Shown: positions 41,352 through 52,603 of the stretch, one piece after another
How positions within the stretch are numbered: the stretch's first letter is position 1
How the letters are laid out: every line of letters begins with the position of its first letter
From: Pseudomonadota bacterium
GTDB lineage: Bacteria > Pseudomonadota > Gammaproteobacteria > Burkholderiales > JABEVD01
NCBI GenBank assembly: GCA_021802545.1
Contig: JAJZRS010000018.1
Span: 1 to 57,288, forward strand
Length of the DNA stretch: 57,288 nucleotides
Reading direction: 5' to 3'
The notes under the pieces: generated by a model
Databases searched by the model: none
Seen by the model: only the letters and a program-made list of their open reading frames with translations
Told to the model about the DNA's origin: nothing
Translations under genes and position numbers: made by a program

Positions 41352-43874
41352 ATGACAAGAACGCTCAAGACCCTACTGATTGCCGGGCTGGTTTTTCCCG
41401 GCTTTTCCTGGGCAGCCGGCCTCGGCGAATTGAAGGTCCTTTCGGCATTGGGGCAGCCGCTCAAAGCCGAAGTCGATGTGGTGGCGCTCAAGGAAGGGGA
41501 CTCGGAATCCCTGAACGCAAAGATCGCTTCTCCAGATGCCTTCAAGCGGGTCGGCGTCGATTACAATCCCTTGCTGGCCAACGTCAAGGTGACCATCGCC
41601 AAGCATCCCGACGGTCAGCCATATATCGCGCTTTCTTCATCCCAGCCGGTCAACACGCCTTTTCTCGACGTGCTGATTGACCTTTCCTGGGCTTCCTCGC
41701 AGATCGAGCGCGAATACACCATGCTGTTCGACCCGGTCGAGTTCGCGAAAACCCCGGCCGTGTCGCCGCCAGTGGCCCTTCCCGAGCGGCATGTTGTCGC
41801 CCGGCCCAAGCCTGCCGTTCAGGCAGCAGCAGTGAAACCGGCCGAGCAGAAGCCGGCTGAGAAAACAGCTCAAAAACCGGTCGAAGCGAAACAGGCTCAT
41901 GAGACCAAGGCCAAAACGCTGACGGTAGAGAAAGGCATGACCTTGAGCGGGATCGCCATGTCTACGAAACCGAAAGGGATCAGTCTCGAACAGATGCTGG
42001 TCGCGCTTTACCGGGAAAATGCTGACGCCTTCGTCGGCAAGAACATGAACAGGCTCATTGCCGGAAAAGTGCTCAACATTCCGGACAGCGACACCATTTC
42101 GTCGATAGACAAGCACGATGCAGCCAAGGTGGTGGAGGTCCAGGCGATCGACTGGAACGCCTATCGCCAGAGGCTGGCTTCCTACGCCGTCGAACGCAAG
42201 GGAGAGCTGAAGCGCAGCGTATCGGGCAAGATCACCGCATCGGTCGAAAAGCCGCCTGTCGCCCCTCAGCCCAAGGAAGTGCTGAAGCTCGGAAAAGGGG
42301 GCAAGGCGACCGTAGCCGAAGCCGACAAGGCGGCGAGCGTCAAGGCAATGAACGATGCAAGCGAGCGCATCCTGACGCTCGAGAAAAACATCCAGCAAAT
42401 GAAGAAGGTGCTGGCCCTCAAGAACAATGCGCTGGCGCAGAAGCAAGCAAAGCCCGAACCTTCATTCTTCGACATGGATAACCCCGTCATGCTCGGCGCA
42501 GCAGGCGGGCTGGTCGTCGGACTCGCGGGCATCGGCATCCTGATTTCGCGCAGAAGGAAGAAGGCAGCCGAGCATGAACTGCCGCCTGCAGCCCAGCCCG
42601 CGGAAGAGCTGCCTTCGCTGGGGCAGTCCTTTGATGAGGCGCCTCGTGAGGAAGCCACGCGCGCCGATCCCTTGGAAGAGGCGCAGCTCTATCTCTCCTA
42701 TCGCCGGTTTGAACAGGCCGAGCAGGTGCTCAAGGAAGCCTTGCGCGAGGAGCCTGGAAACTTCGAGGCCCATCTGCTCCTCATGAAGGTGCTTGCCGCA
42801 AGCGGAAACAAGGAGAGGCTCGAGAATGCAGCAAGAGCGCTGCAGTCCGAACGGCCTTCCGACGATACCTGGATGCAGGCGATGGAGATCGGCCAGGGCG
42901 CAGATCCCGACAACCCGCTTTACGCAGGCGCGGCCAGTGTACAGCCTGCCATCGACGTCGCGCCCAAGGCGGAAAATCTGGATTTCGACCTGGACCTCTC
43001 ATCTGAAGCGCACGAAGCGGCCGAAGCGCCAGCAGAGCCGGTACAGGCGCAGGAAGCGCCCGACATCGACTTCTCCAGCCTGGAAGAGGAAAAGGTCGAG
43101 GAAGAAAAGGTCGAGCCCGAGATGATCGACTTCGATCTTTCCAGCTTGGAGGCGCACGAGGAAGAAGAAAAGGCCGAGGAAGAGGCGGCCGAGGTCGAAG
43201 CGATCGACTTCGATCTTTCCAGCCTCGAAGCCCCTGCGGAGGAGGAAAAGGCCGAGGAAGAAAAGGTAGAGCCCGAGATGGTCGATTTCGATCTTTCGAG
43301 CCTCGAGGCGCCTGCGGAAGAAGAAAAGGCAGAGGAAGAAAAGGTAGAGGAAGAAAAGGTAGAGCCAGAGATGGTCGACTTCGACCTTTCCAGCCTTGAA
43401 GCGCCCGCTGAAGAAGAGAAGATAGAGGAAGAAAAGGTCGAGCCCGAGATGGTCGACTTCGATCTTTCGAGTCTCGAGGCGCCTGCGGAAGAAGAAAAGG
43501 TCGAGGAAGCCGGGACCGAAGAGGCCGACATCGATCTTTCAAGCCTGGAAGCGCCTGAAGAAGAAGCGCCTGCCAAGGAAGAGGAAGCGTTCGATCTTTC
43601 CGAGATTCCTTCTCTCGTCGAAACACAAGCAAAACCCAAGCAACCCGAAATGTCCATGCCGGATGTCGACCTGCATCTCGGGGACGAGCCCGTCGAGGCG
43701 GCGCCCAAGGATCAGGCATGGTACGAAGTGGCCACCAAGCTCGATCTTGCCAAGGTCTATCAGGAAATGGGCGACCTTGAAGGCGCGAGGGAAATTCTGG
43801 GCGAAGTGATGACCGAGGGCGATTCGGAGCAGAAATCGACGGCAAAGGCCATGCTCGACAGTCTCTCCACGTGA
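41352..43874 (+). CDS. fimV: FimV/HubP-type polar protein
   Basis: 840 residues. A signal peptide (to about 22), a conserved N-terminal periplasmic domain (to about 135), Ala/Pro/Lys-rich linker, a LysM domain (about 188-246) that binds peptidoglycan, a coiled coil (about 332-365), one membrane helix (377-398), then a cytoplasmic TPR-like region, an acidic repeat region (570-738) and the C-terminal FimV domain (790-838). Homologues organise the cell pole and are needed for type IV pili and twitching. Start ATG at 41352. Confidence 0.93.
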   Translation: MTRTLKTLLIAGLVFPGFSWAAGLGELKVLSALGQPLKAEVDVVALKEGDSESLNAKIASPDAFKRVGVDYNPLLANVKVTIAKHPDGQPYIALSSSQPVNTPFLDVLIDLSWASSQIEREYTMLFDPVEFAKTPAVSPPVALPERHVVARPKPAVQAAAVKPAEQKPAEKTAQKPVEAKQAHETKAKTLTVEKGMTLSGIAMSTKPKGISLEQMLVALYRENADAFVGKNMNRLIAGKVLNIPDSDTISSIDKHDAAKVVEVQAIDWNAYRQRLASYAVERKGELKRSVSGKITASVEKPPVAPQPKEVLKLGKGGKATVAEADKAASVKAMNDASERILTLEKNIQQMKKVLALKNNALAQKQAKPEPSFFDMDNPVMLGAAGGLVVGLAGIGILISRRRKKAAEHELPPAAQPAEELPSLGQSFDEAPREEATRADPLEEAQLYLSYRRFEQAEQVLKEALREEPGNFEAHLLLMKVLAASGNKERLENAARALQSERPSDDTWMQAMEIGQGADPDNPLYAGAASVQPAIDVAPKAENLDFDLDLSSEAHEAAEAPAEPVQAQEAPDIDFSSLEEEKVEEEKVEPEMIDFDLSSLEAHEEEEKAEEEAAEVEAIDFDLSSLEAPAEEEKAEEEKVEPEMVDFDLSSLEAPAEEEKAEEEKVEEEKVEPEMVDFDLSSLEAPAEEEKIEEEKVEPEMVDFDLSSLEAPAEEEKVEEAGTEEADIDLSSLEAPEEEAPAKEEEAFDLSEIPSLVETQAKPKQPEMSMPDVDLHLGDEPVEAAPKDQAWYEVATKLDLAKVYQEMGDLEGAREILGEVMTEGDSEQKSTAKAMLDSLST
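43059..43565 (+). repeat. acidic tandem repeat in fimV
   Basis: Codes residues 570-738 of FimV. The unit VDFDLSSLEAPAEEEK with spacers of E, K, V occurs about six times with slight change; the DNA of neighbouring copies is also highly similar, so copy number may vary by recombination or slippage. Confidence 0.85.
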
Positions 43875-43878
43875 TGGA

Positions 43879-44472
43879 ATGCACGACTTCCTTTCACTGC
43901 ACCCTGCAACCCGGATGCTTCTTTGGATATCGCTCGCGATATTTTCATTTTCGGCCACACCAATCCATCTCGCCGTTCTGAGCCTGGCGATGGCTGCCGC
44001 ACTCGTTTTCCACGGCGGACGTCTTTTTTTAAGGCTGTTGCGCAGGGTGCGCTGGATTCTGGTCTCCTTGCTCGTCATCTACGCCTTCGAGACGCCAGGG
44101 GAGGCGCTCTTTTCCCACGGCCCCACATGGGAAGGGCTCGTCTCGGGCGGATTGCAGGCCTGGCGCATCGTGCTGACGGTCGCGCTGCTTGCCTTTCTCC
44201 AGGCTTCGACTTCAAGGGAAATGATGCTGAGCGGCATCCATACGCTGCTCATGCCCCTGCGGCGCTGGATAAATGTCGAGCGCATTGCGGTGAGGTTGCT
44301 GCTCACGCTGCATTATGCCGAAGAAAAGAAGCACGGCGACTGGCGCGAGAGGCTGAATGATGTATTCGGGGAAAAGGAAGAGCCTGAAATGGTCATGACG
44401 CTTCCCGTCTACCGGTTCGGCATGCGCGACTGGTCCGCCTTTCTTGCCATAGCGCTCGTCCTGATGCTGTGA
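43879..44472 (+). CDS. CbiQ/EcfT-like integral membrane protein
   Basis: 197 residues with about five predicted helices and a conserved segment QASTSREMMLSGIHTLLMPLRRW that resembles the coupling helix of energy-coupling-factor T components. It is shorter than typical EcfT, and no ABC ATPase or S component is near. It lies between fimV and truA, where several betaproteobacteria carry a similar gene. Function unknown. The stop overlaps the truA GTG. Confidence 0.6.
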   Translation: MHDFLSLHPATRMLLWISLAIFSFSATPIHLAVLSLAMAAALVFHGGRLFLRLLRRVRWILVSLLVIYAFETPGEALFSHGPTWEGLVSGGLQAWRIVLTVALLAFLQASTSREMMLSGIHTLLMPLRRWINVERIAVRLLLTLHYAEEKKHGDWRERLNDVFGEKEEPEMVMTLPVYRFGMRDWSAFLAIALVLML

Positions 44473-45260
44473 GAATCGCGATCGGGCTGGAATACGACGG
44501 GAGCGGTTTCCATGGCTGGCAGAGCCAGCCATTCGGGCGCACGCTCCAGGATGCGGTGGAATCCGCCGTCTCTTTCATCGCAGGCGGAAAAACCGAAGTA
44601 TCTGCCGCAGGCAGGACGGACAGGGGCGTGCATGCCTTGTCCCAGGTCGCGCATTTCGATGTCGACGTGCAAAGACCGCTTCAGGCCTGGGTGCGCGGCG
44701 TCAACAGCAATCTTCCGGACGGGATCGCAGTGCTCTGGGCAAAGCCCGTCGAAGAAAGCTTCCATGCGCGGTTTTCTGCCCTGTTCCGAAGATACCGCTA
44801 TGTTTTGCTGAATCATCCCGTCAGGCCCGGATTATTGAGCGGCAAGGTCGGCTGGTGCCACCAGAAGCTCGATCTCGGCAATATGCGGGAAGGCGCACGG
44901 TATCTGATCGGAGAACACGACTTCAGCGCCTTCAGAGCGGCGGAATGCCAGGCCAATTCGCCTTTCAGGAAAATGACGGAAATCGTCATCGAGCGGCGCG
45001 GTTCCTATTTCGTTTTCGACATCACCGCAAATGCATTCCTGCATCACATGGTCAGGAACATCGTCGGCAGCCTGGTTTTTGTCGGCATGGGGAAGTTTCC
45101 TCCTGAATGGATGGGCGAACTCCTCGCATCGAGAAACAGGACGCTTGCCGCGCCGACCTTTTCCCCATGCGGGCTGTATTTTGCCGAAGTAGGGTATGAT
45201 GCGCGCTGGGAATTGCCGTGCACTCAAGATCGCGGCATGACGGATTTTCTGGGGAGATGA
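44469..45260 (+). CDS. truA: tRNA pseudouridine synthase A
   Basis: It makes pseudouridine at positions 38-40 of the tRNA anticodon stem-loop. 263 residues. The catalytic aspartate is D51 in AAGRTDRGVHAL, and LEYDGSGFHGWQSQ is at the N-terminus. The start is GTG (44469), overlapping the upstream stop as GTGA. The stop overlaps the trpF start. Confidence 0.97.
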   Translation: MRIAIGLEYDGSGFHGWQSQPFGRTLQDAVESAVSFIAGGKTEVSAAGRTDRGVHALSQVAHFDVDVQRPLQAWVRGVNSNLPDGIAVLWAKPVEESFHARFSALFRRYRYVLLNHPVRPGLLSGKVGWCHQKLDLGNMREGARYLIGEHDFSAFRAAECQANSPFRKMTEIVIERRGSYFVFDITANAFLHHMVRNIVGSLVFVGMGKFPPEWMGELLASRNRTLAAPTFSPCGLYFAEVGYDARWELPCTQDRGMTDFLGR

Positions 45261-45880
45261 TGAAAGCGGTCAAGATTTGCGGCATCACGCGTATCGAGGA
45301 TGGGCTCGCCGCCGCTCATGCCGGCGCAGCCGCGATCGGGCTCGTTTTCTATGACAAGAGCCCGCGCCATGTCGAACTCGAAGCCGCGCGGGAAATTTCC
45401 AGAGCGCTCCCCCCGTTCGTCAGCGCAGTCGGTCTTTTCGTGAATCCCGAGCGGGAACGGGTCGAGAAAGCGATCGATTCCGTGCATCTCGATCTGCTCC
45501 AGTTCCATGGAGATGAGCCCGAATCCTTCTGCAGCAGCTTTCCCGTACCCTATATCAAGGCGGCGAGAGTCAAACCTGGTCTTGATTTGGTACAATACGC
45601 AGCCTGCTATGCTTCCGCCAAGGGAATACTGCTGGATGCCTTCGCCGAGGGAATAGCGGGCGGCACCGGGAAGGTTTTCGACTGGAAACTGATCCCAAGG
45701 GATATGCCATTGCCTGTCATCCTTTCGGGTGGTCTGGATCCGGGCAACGTGACGGAGGCGATAAGATCGGTCGATCCCTGGGCGGTAGACGTGAGCAGCG
45801 GCGTGGAGTCTTCGAAAGGAATCAAGGATGCGGCCAGGATCGCCGCTTTCATGCAAGGAGTGAAAAAAGCTGATGTATGA
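45257..45880 (+). CDS. trpF: phosphoribosylanthranilate isomerase
   Basis: Amadori rearrangement in tryptophan synthesis. 207 residues, TIM barrel with the catalytic cysteine in KICGIT near the start, LLQFHGDE, and [10 protein letters not shown] for phosphate binding. The ATG at 45257 overlaps the truA stop; the next ATG at 45260 is an alternative. Ends 8 bases inside trpB. Confidence 0.97.
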   Translation: MMKAVKICGITRIEDGLAAAHAGAAAIGLVFYDKSPRHVELEAAREISRALPPFVSAVGLFVNPERERVEKAIDSVHLDLLQFHGDEPESFCSSFPVPYIKAARVKPGLDLVQYAACYASAKGILLDAFAEGIAGGTGKVFDWKLIPRDMPLPVILSGGLDPGNVTEAIRSVDPWAVDVSSGVESSKGIKDAARIAAFMQGVKKADV

Positions 45881-47066
45881 TTTTCCAGACAGCAGGGGAC
45901 ATTTCGGCCCGTACGGCGGCATCTTCGTCGGAGAGACGCTGATGGCGGCCATAGAGGAATTGCGTTCGGTCTACGAGCGCTACCGGAATGACCCCGAATT
46001 CATCGCCGAGTTCGAACGCGACCTCAAGCATTTCGTCGGCAGACCGAGCCCGATTTATCATGCCAGGCGCTGGTCCGATCATCTTGGAGGCGCGCAGATC
46101 CTGCTGAAGCGGGAGGACCTCAATCATACCGGCGCGCACAAGGTCAACAACACCATCGGACAGGCGATGCTGGCAAGGCGCATGGGCAAGAAGCGCGTGA
46201 TCGCCGAAACAGGGGCAGGGCAGCACGGCGTCGCCACGGCGACGGTCGCGGCGAGATACGGCCTGGAATGCGTCGTCTACATGGGCGCTGAAGACGTGAA
46301 AAGACAGGCGCCCAACGTGTTCAGGATGAAGCTTCTCGGGGCGACTGTCGTTCCCGTCGAAAGCGGCTCGAAGACCCTCAAGGATGCGATGAACGAGGCG
46401 ATGCGCGACTGGGTCACCAACGTCGAAAGCACCTTCTACATCATCGGCACCGTTGCAGGTCCCCATCCCTATCCCATGATAGTCAGGGACTTCCAGTCCG
46501 TGATCGGGCGCGAAGCGAAATCGCAGATGATGGAAGCCTTCGGGCGCCAGCCGGACAGACTCGTCGCCTGCGTAGGCGGCGGGTCGAATGCGATCGGGCT
46601 GTTCTATCCCTACATCGAGGACGAATCGGTGCGCATGACCGGCGTGGAAGCGGCGGGAGACGGCATCGCGACCGGCAGGCATGCAGCCCCCCTTTGCGCA
46701 GGCAAACCTGGTGTGCTTCACGGCAACCGGAGTTACCTAGTGCAGGACGAGAACGGACAGATATCGGATACCCATTCCATTTCCGCAGGACTCGACTATC
46801 CCGGCGTTGGCCCCGAACATGCCTGGCTCAAGGACACCGGACGCGCCGATTATGCTGCTGTGACCGATAACGAGGCGCTGGACGCCTTCCATGCGCTTTG
46901 CAGGTTCGAGGGCATCATCCCTGCCCTCGAATCGAGTCATGCGCTTGCCCATGCGGCGAAAATCGCACCGACGATGGACAGGGACAAGCTGATCCTGGTC
47001 AACCTTTCAGGTCGCGGCGACAAGGATATCAATACCGTCGCGCAGCTTGCGGGGATCCAGTTATGA
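45873..47066 (+). CDS. trpB: tryptophan synthase beta subunit
   Basis: PLP enzyme joining indole and serine. 397 residues. The PLP lysine is K90 in HTGAHKVNN, the phosphate loop is [10 protein letters not shown], and the start is [16 protein letters not shown]. Start overlaps trpF, stop overlaps trpA (ATGA). Confidence 0.98.
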   Translation: MYDFPDSRGHFGPYGGIFVGETLMAAIEELRSVYERYRNDPEFIAEFERDLKHFVGRPSPIYHARRWSDHLGGAQILLKREDLNHTGAHKVNNTIGQAMLARRMGKKRVIAETGAGQHGVATATVAARYGLECVVYMGAEDVKRQAPNVFRMKLLGATVVPVESGSKTLKDAMNEAMRDWVTNVESTFYIIGTVAGPHPYPMIVRDFQSVIGREAKSQMMEAFGRQPDRLVACVGGGSNAIGLFYPYIEDESVRMTGVEAAGDGIATGRHAAPLCAGKPGVLHGNRSYLVQDENGQISDTHSISAGLDYPGVGPEHAWLKDTGRADYAAVTDNEALDAFHALCRFEGIIPALESSHALAHAAKIAPTMDRDKLILVNLSGRGDKDINTVAQLAGIQL

Positions 47067-47860
47067 GCCGCATCAGGAGCGCATTCGAAAAGCTGGGAAA
47101 AAACGGGCAAAAAGCGCTCATTCCCTTCATCACGGCGGGCGATCCCGATCCCGTTCTCACGGTCGGTCTGATGCATGGTCTGGTGGCAGGCGGCGCGGAC
47201 ATCATCGAACTCGGCGTCCCGTTTACAGACCCGATGTCGGACGGGCCGGTGATCCAGCATGCTTCCGAGCGCGCATTGAAGTATGGCGTCTCGCTGAAGC
47301 AGGTTCTTGGCATGGTGGCCGAATTCAGGGAAAAGGATACGGAAACGCCCATCGTGCTGATGGGATACCTGAACCCGTTCGAAGCCATGGGCTACGAGAA
47401 ATTCGCTGTTGAGGCGAAAGCCGCAGGCGTGGACGGCGTGCTGACTGTCGACTGCCCCCCCGAAGAGGCGGACCAATTGCTCGATTCTTTCACCAATGCA
47501 GGCATCGATCCGATTTTCCTGATCGCCCCTACCACCACATCCGAACGCATAGCGAAGATTGCGTCGGTTGCATCCGGATACGTCTATTATGTTTCATTGA
47601 AGGGCGTGACCGGAGCGACGCACCTCGATTTTTCGGAAATCGAGGACAGGGTCAACGAGATCAGGAAGCAGGTGGATCTGCCAATCTGCATCGGCTTCGG
47701 GATCAGAGACGAAAGCACCGCAAAATCCGCTTCAAGGATCGCGGACGGCGTGGTGATCGGCAGCAGGATCGTTCAGGAAATAGAGCAATCGGATTGCCAG
47801 TCTGCGGTCAAGAACGTTACGGCATTCGTAACGTCTATGCGCCGCGCGATCGACGGATAA
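47063..47860 (+). CDS. trpA: tryptophan synthase alpha subunit
   Basis: It releases indole from indole-3-glycerol phosphate and channels it to TrpB. 265 residues, TIM barrel; the catalytic glutamate is in [16 protein letters not shown], and [16 protein letters not shown] and YVSLKGVTG follow. accD begins 9 bases later. Confidence 0.98.
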   Translation: MSRIRSAFEKLGKNGQKALIPFITAGDPDPVLTVGLMHGLVAGGADIIELGVPFTDPMSDGPVIQHASERALKYGVSLKQVLGMVAEFREKDTETPIVLMGYLNPFEAMGYEKFAVEAKAAGVDGVLTVDCPPEEADQLLDSFTNAGIDPIFLIAPTTTSERIAKIASVASGYVYYVSLKGVTGATHLDFSEIEDRVNEIRKQVDLPICIGFGIRDESTAKSASRIADGVVIGSRIVQEIEQSDCQSAVKNVTAFVTSMRRAIDG

Positions 47861-47869
47861 GGGGAAGAA

Positions 47870-48742
47870 ATGAGCTGGTTCGAAAAGTTGTTGCCGCCCA
47901 AGATCAAGCGCAAGGAAGAAAGCGATACGAGGAAGATCGTTCCCGAGGGATTGTGGAGCAAATGCGCGAGCTGCGAGTCCGTGCTCTATTATTCCGATCT
48001 CGAGAACAATCTCAACGTCTGCCCGAAATGCAACTTCCACAACAGGCTGGGCGCGAGAACGCGGCTCGAGCTCCTGCTCGATCCCGAGCACCGCTACGAA
48101 ATCGGCACCGAAGTTCGGCCGATTGATAGCCTGAAATTCAAGGACAGCAAGCGCTATACGGAAAGGCTTACTGCCGCGCAGAAAGAAACCGAGGAGGAAG
48201 ATGCGCTCATCGTGATGGCCGGGAGCATCAAGACCGTGCCGCTCGTTGCCGCAGCCTTCGAGTTCAGATTCATGGGCGGATCGATGGGTTCCGTCGTGGG
48301 CGAGCGTTTCGTCAGGGGGGTGGAGGCGGCCGTCGAGCAGAAAATGCCTTTCGTCGTGTTCTGTGCAAGCGGCGGAGCGAGGATGCAGGAAGGCCTGCTT
48401 TCGCTCATGCAGATGGCCAAGACGACGGCGGCGCTCAACCGCCTGGCCAAGGCAGGGCTGCCCTTCATTTCAGTCCTGACCGACCCGACCATGGGCGGCG
48501 TTTCCGCAAGCTTCGCGATGATCGGGGACGTGGTGATCGCCGAGCCCGGCGCGCTCATCGGCTTCGCAGGCCCCAGGGTAATCGAGCAGACGGTGCGCGA
48601 AGTGCTTCCCGAAGGGTTCCAGCGCGCCGAATTCCTGCTCGAGCACGGCGCGATCGACATGATCGTGGACAGAAGGCAGATGCGCGACAAGCTGGTCAGC
48701 TTGTTCACGCTCATGACGAAACAGCCCGCAGTGAATGCCTGA
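47870..48742 (+). CDS. accD: acetyl-CoA carboxylase carboxyltransferase beta subunit
   Basis: It moves the carboxyl group to acetyl-CoA in the first step of fatty acid synthesis, with AccA. 290 residues. The N-terminal zinc finger has C32, C35, C51 and C54 (KCASC and CPKC). [18 protein letters not shown] is the CoA site. The gene ends 8 bases inside folC. Confidence 0.97.
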   Translation: MSWFEKLLPPKIKRKEESDTRKIVPEGLWSKCASCESVLYYSDLENNLNVCPKCNFHNRLGARTRLELLLDPEHRYEIGTEVRPIDSLKFKDSKRYTERLTAAQKETEEEDALIVMAGSIKTVPLVAAAFEFRFMGGSMGSVVGERFVRGVEAAVEQKMPFVVFCASGGARMQEGLLSLMQMAKTTAALNRLAKAGLPFISVLTDPTMGGVSASFAMIGDVVIAEPGALIGFAGPRVIEQTVREVLPEGFQRAEFLLEHGAIDMIVDRRQMRDKLVSLFTLMTKQPAVNA

Positions 48743-49976
48743 TACGCTCGATTCCTGGCTCCAGCATATCGAGCGGATTCACCCAAAAACCATAGAGATG
48801 GGGCTGGACCGGCTTGAAACGGTCAGAAAACGACTCGATCTTTCTCCGAAATTCAGGATCATCACGGTGGGAGGAACGAACGGCAAGGGATCGACCTGCG
48901 CCATGCTCGAATCCATCCTGTTTCATGCCGGATACAGGGTCGGCTGCTACACATCCCCCCATCTTCTCGAATTCGGCGAGCGCATCAGGATAAACAGGAT
49001 GCAGGCCATTGATAATGCCATCGTTCGCGCCTTTTCCAGGGTGGAGAAGGCGAGGGGCGACGTTCAGCTCACCTATTTCGAATTCACGACGCTCGCAGCC
49101 GTTCTTCTCTTTTCGGAAGCAGAACTCGATGTCGCGATTCTCGAAGTGGGGCTCGGCGGGCGACTGGATGCGGTGAACCTGTTCGATTCCGATTGCGCAG
49201 TGATCACCGGGATCGATTTCGACCACATGGATTATCTGGGGGAAACGAGAGAAGCAATAGGCTTCGAGAAGGCCGGCATATTGCGGGCCGGCAAGCCCGG
49301 CATCTGCGCCGACCGGGATCCCCCCTCATCTGTCATGGAGCATGCGCGAAATACGGGCGCGCAGCTGCTGAGAATCGGCCATGAATTCGATTTTGCCAGG
49401 CATGGCAACGGCTGGGATTTCCACGGAAAGACGGCGAGACTCGGTCTTCCGATGCCGTCCTTGCAGGGGGAATTTCAGCTTTCCAATGCTTCGGCTTCTC
49501 TTGCCGCGCTCGATGCCATGAATCTTTCCGTATCCATTGATGCGATCCGGGAGGGGCTCGCCGACCTGGCGCTCCCGGGGCGCTTCCAGATCCTGAAAAC
49601 GAGGCCTGAAGTCATCCTCGACGTGGCGCACAATCCTCAGGCAGCACGGGCGCTGGCATCGAATCTGCGAAGGAATCCGCCGAAGGGCAGGACGATTGCG
49701 ATCTTCGGCATGCTCGCCGACAAGGACATCGAGGGCGTGGTCGAGGAGATGAAGGACGTCGTGGACGAATGGCTGCTCGCCATGCTCGATGTGCCCAGGG
49801 GAGCGAGTATGGAGAAGATGCAGAGCGCATTTTCGAATCCCCATCCATTCTTTTCCTCGGTCATCGATGCCTGGCATCACGCCTGTGCGATTTGCGCCGA
49901 AAATGATAGAATTCTGATCTTCGGTTCGTTTTACACGGTTGCCGATTTCATGGGATCGATCCCGCTGCGGGACTAA
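48735..49976 (+). CDS. folC: bifunctional folylpolyglutamate/dihydrofolate synthase
   Basis: It adds glutamates to folates and makes dihydrofolate from dihydropteroate. 413 residues. The P-loop is [13 protein letters not shown], with [13 protein letters not shown] and the [12 protein letters not shown] segment in the C-terminal domain. Same order (accD-folC-SPOR-cvpA-purF) as in many beta- and gammaproteobacteria. Confidence 0.96.
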   Translation: MPDTLDSWLQHIERIHPKTIEMGLDRLETVRKRLDLSPKFRIITVGGTNGKGSTCAMLESILFHAGYRVGCYTSPHLLEFGERIRINRMQAIDNAIVRAFSRVEKARGDVQLTYFEFTTLAAVLLFSEAELDVAILEVGLGGRLDAVNLFDSDCAVITGIDFDHMDYLGETREAIGFEKAGILRAGKPGICADRDPPSSVMEHARNTGAQLLRIGHEFDFARHGNGWDFHGKTARLGLPMPSLQGEFQLSNASASLAALDAMNLSVSIDAIREGLADLALPGRFQILKTRPEVILDVAHNPQAARALASNLRRNPPKGRTIAIFGMLADKDIEGVVEEMKDVVDEWLLAMLDVPRGASMEKMQSAFSNPHPFFSSVIDAWHHACAICAENDRILIFGSFYTVADFMGSIPLRD

Positions 49977-49980
49977 GGGT

Positions 49981-50553
49981 ATGGCGAAACAATCAGTTTC
50001 CGAAGAGGAAATCCAGCTCAGAAAGCGCGCAAGGCGCAGGCTGGTCGGCGCCGTTGCGCTGACGATTCTCGCCGCCATTTTCCTTCCCATGGTTTTCGAC
50101 GATCGGCAAAAGCCCGTGGGCAACGTCCAGATCCAGATCCCCGACGAAAGAACGGCAGCGCCTTTCTCGCCATTGCCGGTTTCAGCGCCTCCTGCGGCAT
50201 CGAGCCCCGCACCCGAGGCGAAGCAGCCTCCTCCGATAAAACCCGCGCCGATCCAGGCGGCGCCTGTCAAGCCAGCGCTTGAAAAGACAGCGCCTGAAAA
50301 GGCAGCAAAGGTTGAGAAGAAGCAGGGACAGTTTGTCGTGCAGCTTGGCGTGTTCTCAAGCGCGAGGAACGTCAAGGAGCTCAGGGCGAAGCTTGCATCC
50401 AACGGCATCAAGACCTATGTCGAATCCATCAAGACCGCGGGAGGCGATAAGACCCGCGTGCGCGCCGGGCCTTATGCCACGCAACATGATGCGGAAACGG
50501 CCAAAAAGCGAATCGCGAAATCAGGCGTCAACGGGGTTGTCGAACCCAGGTAG
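49981..50553 (+). CDS. SPOR domain protein (DedD-like)
   Basis: 190 residues: a short cytoplasmic basic start, one membrane helix (about 22-38), a Pro/Ala/Lys-rich periplasmic linker, and a SPOR domain (about 112-189) that binds denuded septal glycan strands (GQFVVQLGVFSSARNVKELRAKL start, then VRAGPYATQHDAE). It would act in cell division. Start ATG at 49981 chosen over an earlier in-frame codon inside folC. Confidence 0.9.
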   Translation: MAKQSVSEEEIQLRKRARRRLVGAVALTILAAIFLPMVFDDRQKPVGNVQIQIPDERTAAPFSPLPVSAPPAASSPAPEAKQPPPIKPAPIQAAPVKPALEKTAPEKAAKVEKKQGQFVVQLGVFSSARNVKELRAKLASNGIKTYVESIKTAGGDKTRVRAGPYATQHDAETAKKRIAKSGVNGVVEPR

Positions 50554-50556
50554 TCC

Positions 50557-51069
50557 ATGACGGCGATCGATTACGCTGTGTTTCTGATCCTGGCTGCGTC
50601 CATCCTTCTGGGCGTGATGCGCGGATTCGTGAGAGAAGTGCTTTCGCTTGCCGCATGGATTGCGGCATTTTGGAGCGCGAACCTGCTTTCGCCGGCATTG
50701 TCGGGCATGCTGCCGAAAGCCATATCGGGCGAGCCGATCAGAATCATGGTCGCCTTCGCAGCGATTTTCGTATGCGCATTGATCACGGCAGCGCTCTTCA
50801 CGAAGCTTTTGTCGGGGCTGGTGAAGCGCATCGGGCTGGGATGGGTGGACGGGCTGCTCGGCTTCGCTTTCGGCTTGGCGAGAGGGGGATTGATCGTGCT
50901 GGTGCTGGTGCTGCTTGCCGGCCTGACTTCGATACCCGAAACAGAGACGTGGAAGCATGCCGAATGCCGTGGCGTGCTCGAGACGGGCGGGGTCATTGCG
51001 GGAGCATGGCTTCCCGCGAGCGTATCCAGGCATATCCGCTATGGAAGCGGGAAACTAAACTACAAGTGA
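50557..51069 (+). CDS. cvpA: CvpA family membrane protein
   Basis: 170 residues with four predicted helices. It begins [34 protein letters not shown]-like (family signature [11 protein letters not shown]). Required for colicin V production in E. coli and envelope homeostasis; always next to purF. Ends 7 bases before purF. Confidence 0.93.
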   Translation: MTAIDYAVFLILAASILLGVMRGFVREVLSLAAWIAAFWSANLLSPALSGMLPKAISGEPIRIMVAFAAIFVCALITAALFTKLLSGLVKRIGLGWVDGLLGFAFGLARGGLIVLVLVLLAGLTSIPETETWKHAECRGVLETGGVIAGAWLPASVSRHIRYGSGKLNYK

Positions 51070-51076
51070 GTCGAAT

Positions 51077-52603
51077 ATGTGTGGAATTCTAGGCATCGTC
51101 GCCAAATCGCCGGTCAACCAGGTCCTTTATGACGGCCTGCTGGTGCTGCAGCACAGGGGGCAGGATGCCGCAGGCATCGCGACTAGCGAAGGCAGCACAT
51201 TCCATATGCACAAGGCGAGCGGGCTGGTGCGGGACGTCTTCAGAACCCGGAACATGCGCTCCCTCGTGGGCAACATGGGCATCGGCCATGTGCGCTATCC
51301 GACCGCGGGTTCATCTGAATCTTCAGCGGAGGCTCAGCCCTTCTACGTCAATTCGCCTTTCGGCATCGTTCTCGGCCACAACGGCAATCTGACCAATACC
51401 GAAGAGCTCAAGAACGAGCTCTTCAGGCAGGACCTGCGCCATGTCAACACGAATTCGGATTCCGAGGTGCTGCTCAACGTGCTGGCCCATGAGCTGCAGG
51501 ACAACGCGATCAACTATAATCTCGATCCGGAAACCATTTTTTCCGCTGTCGCGGGCGTGCACAGGCGCTGCAGGGGTGCCTATGCCGTCGTGGCGATGAT
51601 CGCAGGCTACGGTCTGCTGGCCTTCCGCGATCCTTACGGTATCCGTCCGCTCGTCTTCGGCAAGAATGAGACCGAAGGCGGAGACGAATATCTCGTCTCC
51701 TCCGAAAGCGTCGCGCTCGACACCCTGGGCTTCAAGCTGATCAGGGATATCGCGCCCGGGGAAGCAATCTTCATCGACATCGAAGGCAATTTCTACAGCA
51801 AGCAATGCGCCCAGCAGACTTCGCATTCTCCATGCATCTTCGAATACGTCTATCTCGCCAGGCCTGATTCTGTCATCGACGGGATATCGGTGTACGAGGC
51901 TCGCCTCAGGATGGGCGAGAATCTTGCCGACAAGATCGTCAAGACGATGGGCGATCTCGACATCGACGTCGTGATCCCCATTCCCGACTCGAGCAGGCCG
52001 AGCGCATTGCAGCTCGCCAACCGGCTTGGGCTCGATTTCAGGGAAGGCTTCGTCAAGAACCGCTACATCGGCCGCACCTTCATCATGCCCGGCCAGGCGA
52101 TGAGGAAGAAGTCGGTGAGGCAGAAGCTCAACGCCATCGGCGTGGAGTTCAAGGGAAAGAACGTGATGCTGGTGGATGATTCCATCGTGCGCGGCACGAC
52201 GAGCCGGGAGATCGTTCAGATGGCGAGGGAGGCAGGCGCATTGAAGGTGTATTTCGCGTCCGCTGCTCCCCCAGTCAAATTCCCCAACGTTTACGGCATC
52301 GACATGCCGACCCGGAGCGAACTGATCGCAACCGGGAGAAGCGACGAGGAGATTTCTCAGGAGATCGGCGCGGACAGGCTGATCTACCAGGACCTCGATT
52401 CGCTGAAGAAGAGCGTGCGTCAGGTCAATCCGGGTATCTGCAATTTCGAGAGCTCGTGCTTCGACGGGCATTACATCACCGGGGACGTCACCTCCAGCTA
52501 TCTCGAAGCGATCGAGTCGCAGCGCGGCGGGAAAAGGGTCCAGGAATCGGAATCGACGAGCACTCAGCTCGATCTCAATCTGGTGAGCTCTGAGGAGAGA
52601 TGA
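51077..52603 (+). CDS. purF: amidophosphoribosyltransferase
   Basis: First committed step of purine synthesis, glutamine plus PRPP. 508 residues. The nucleophile is C2, exposed after Met removal (MCGILGIV). The PRPP loop is [14 protein letters not shown]. Full length. The stop overlaps the metZ start (ATGA). Confidence 0.98.
   Translation: MCGILGIVAKSPVNQVLYDGLLVLQHRGQDAAGIATSEGSTFHMHKASGLVRDVFRTRNMRSLVGNMGIGHVRYPTAGSSESSAEAQPFYVNSPFGIVLGHNGNLTNTEELKNELFRQDLRHVNTNSDSEVLLNVLAHELQDNAINYNLDPETIFSAVAGVHRRCRGAYAVVAMIAGYGLLAFRDPYGIRPLVFGKNETEGGDEYLVSSESVALDTLGFKLIRDIAPGEAIFIDIEGNFYSKQCAQQTSHSPCIFEYVYLARPDSVIDGISVYEARLRMGENLADKIVKTMGDLDIDVVIPIPDSSRPSALQLANRLGLDFREGFVKNRYIGRTFIMPGQAMRKKSVRQKLNAIGVEFKGKNVMLVDDSIVRGTTSREIVQMAREAGALKVYFASAAPPVKFPNVYGIDMPTRSELIATGRSDEEISQEIGADRLIYQDLDSLKKSVRQVNPGICNFESSCFDGHYITGDVTSSYLEAIESQRGGKRVQESESTSTQLDLNLVSSEER

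Noticed and set aside
43059-43565. Regular repeats, considered as CRISPR
   Set aside because: The repeats stay in frame with FimV and encode the same peptide, with no spacers of constant length.
42781-43884. 367-codon open frame antisense to fimV
   Set aside because: It is an Arg/Pro-rich shadow of the Glu-rich repeats of FimV and has no ribosome site or family.
43879-44472. Functional ECF vitamin or cobalt transporter
   Set aside because: No ATPase or substrate-binding component nearby, and the T-component signature is only partial; kept as a CbiQ-like membrane protein.
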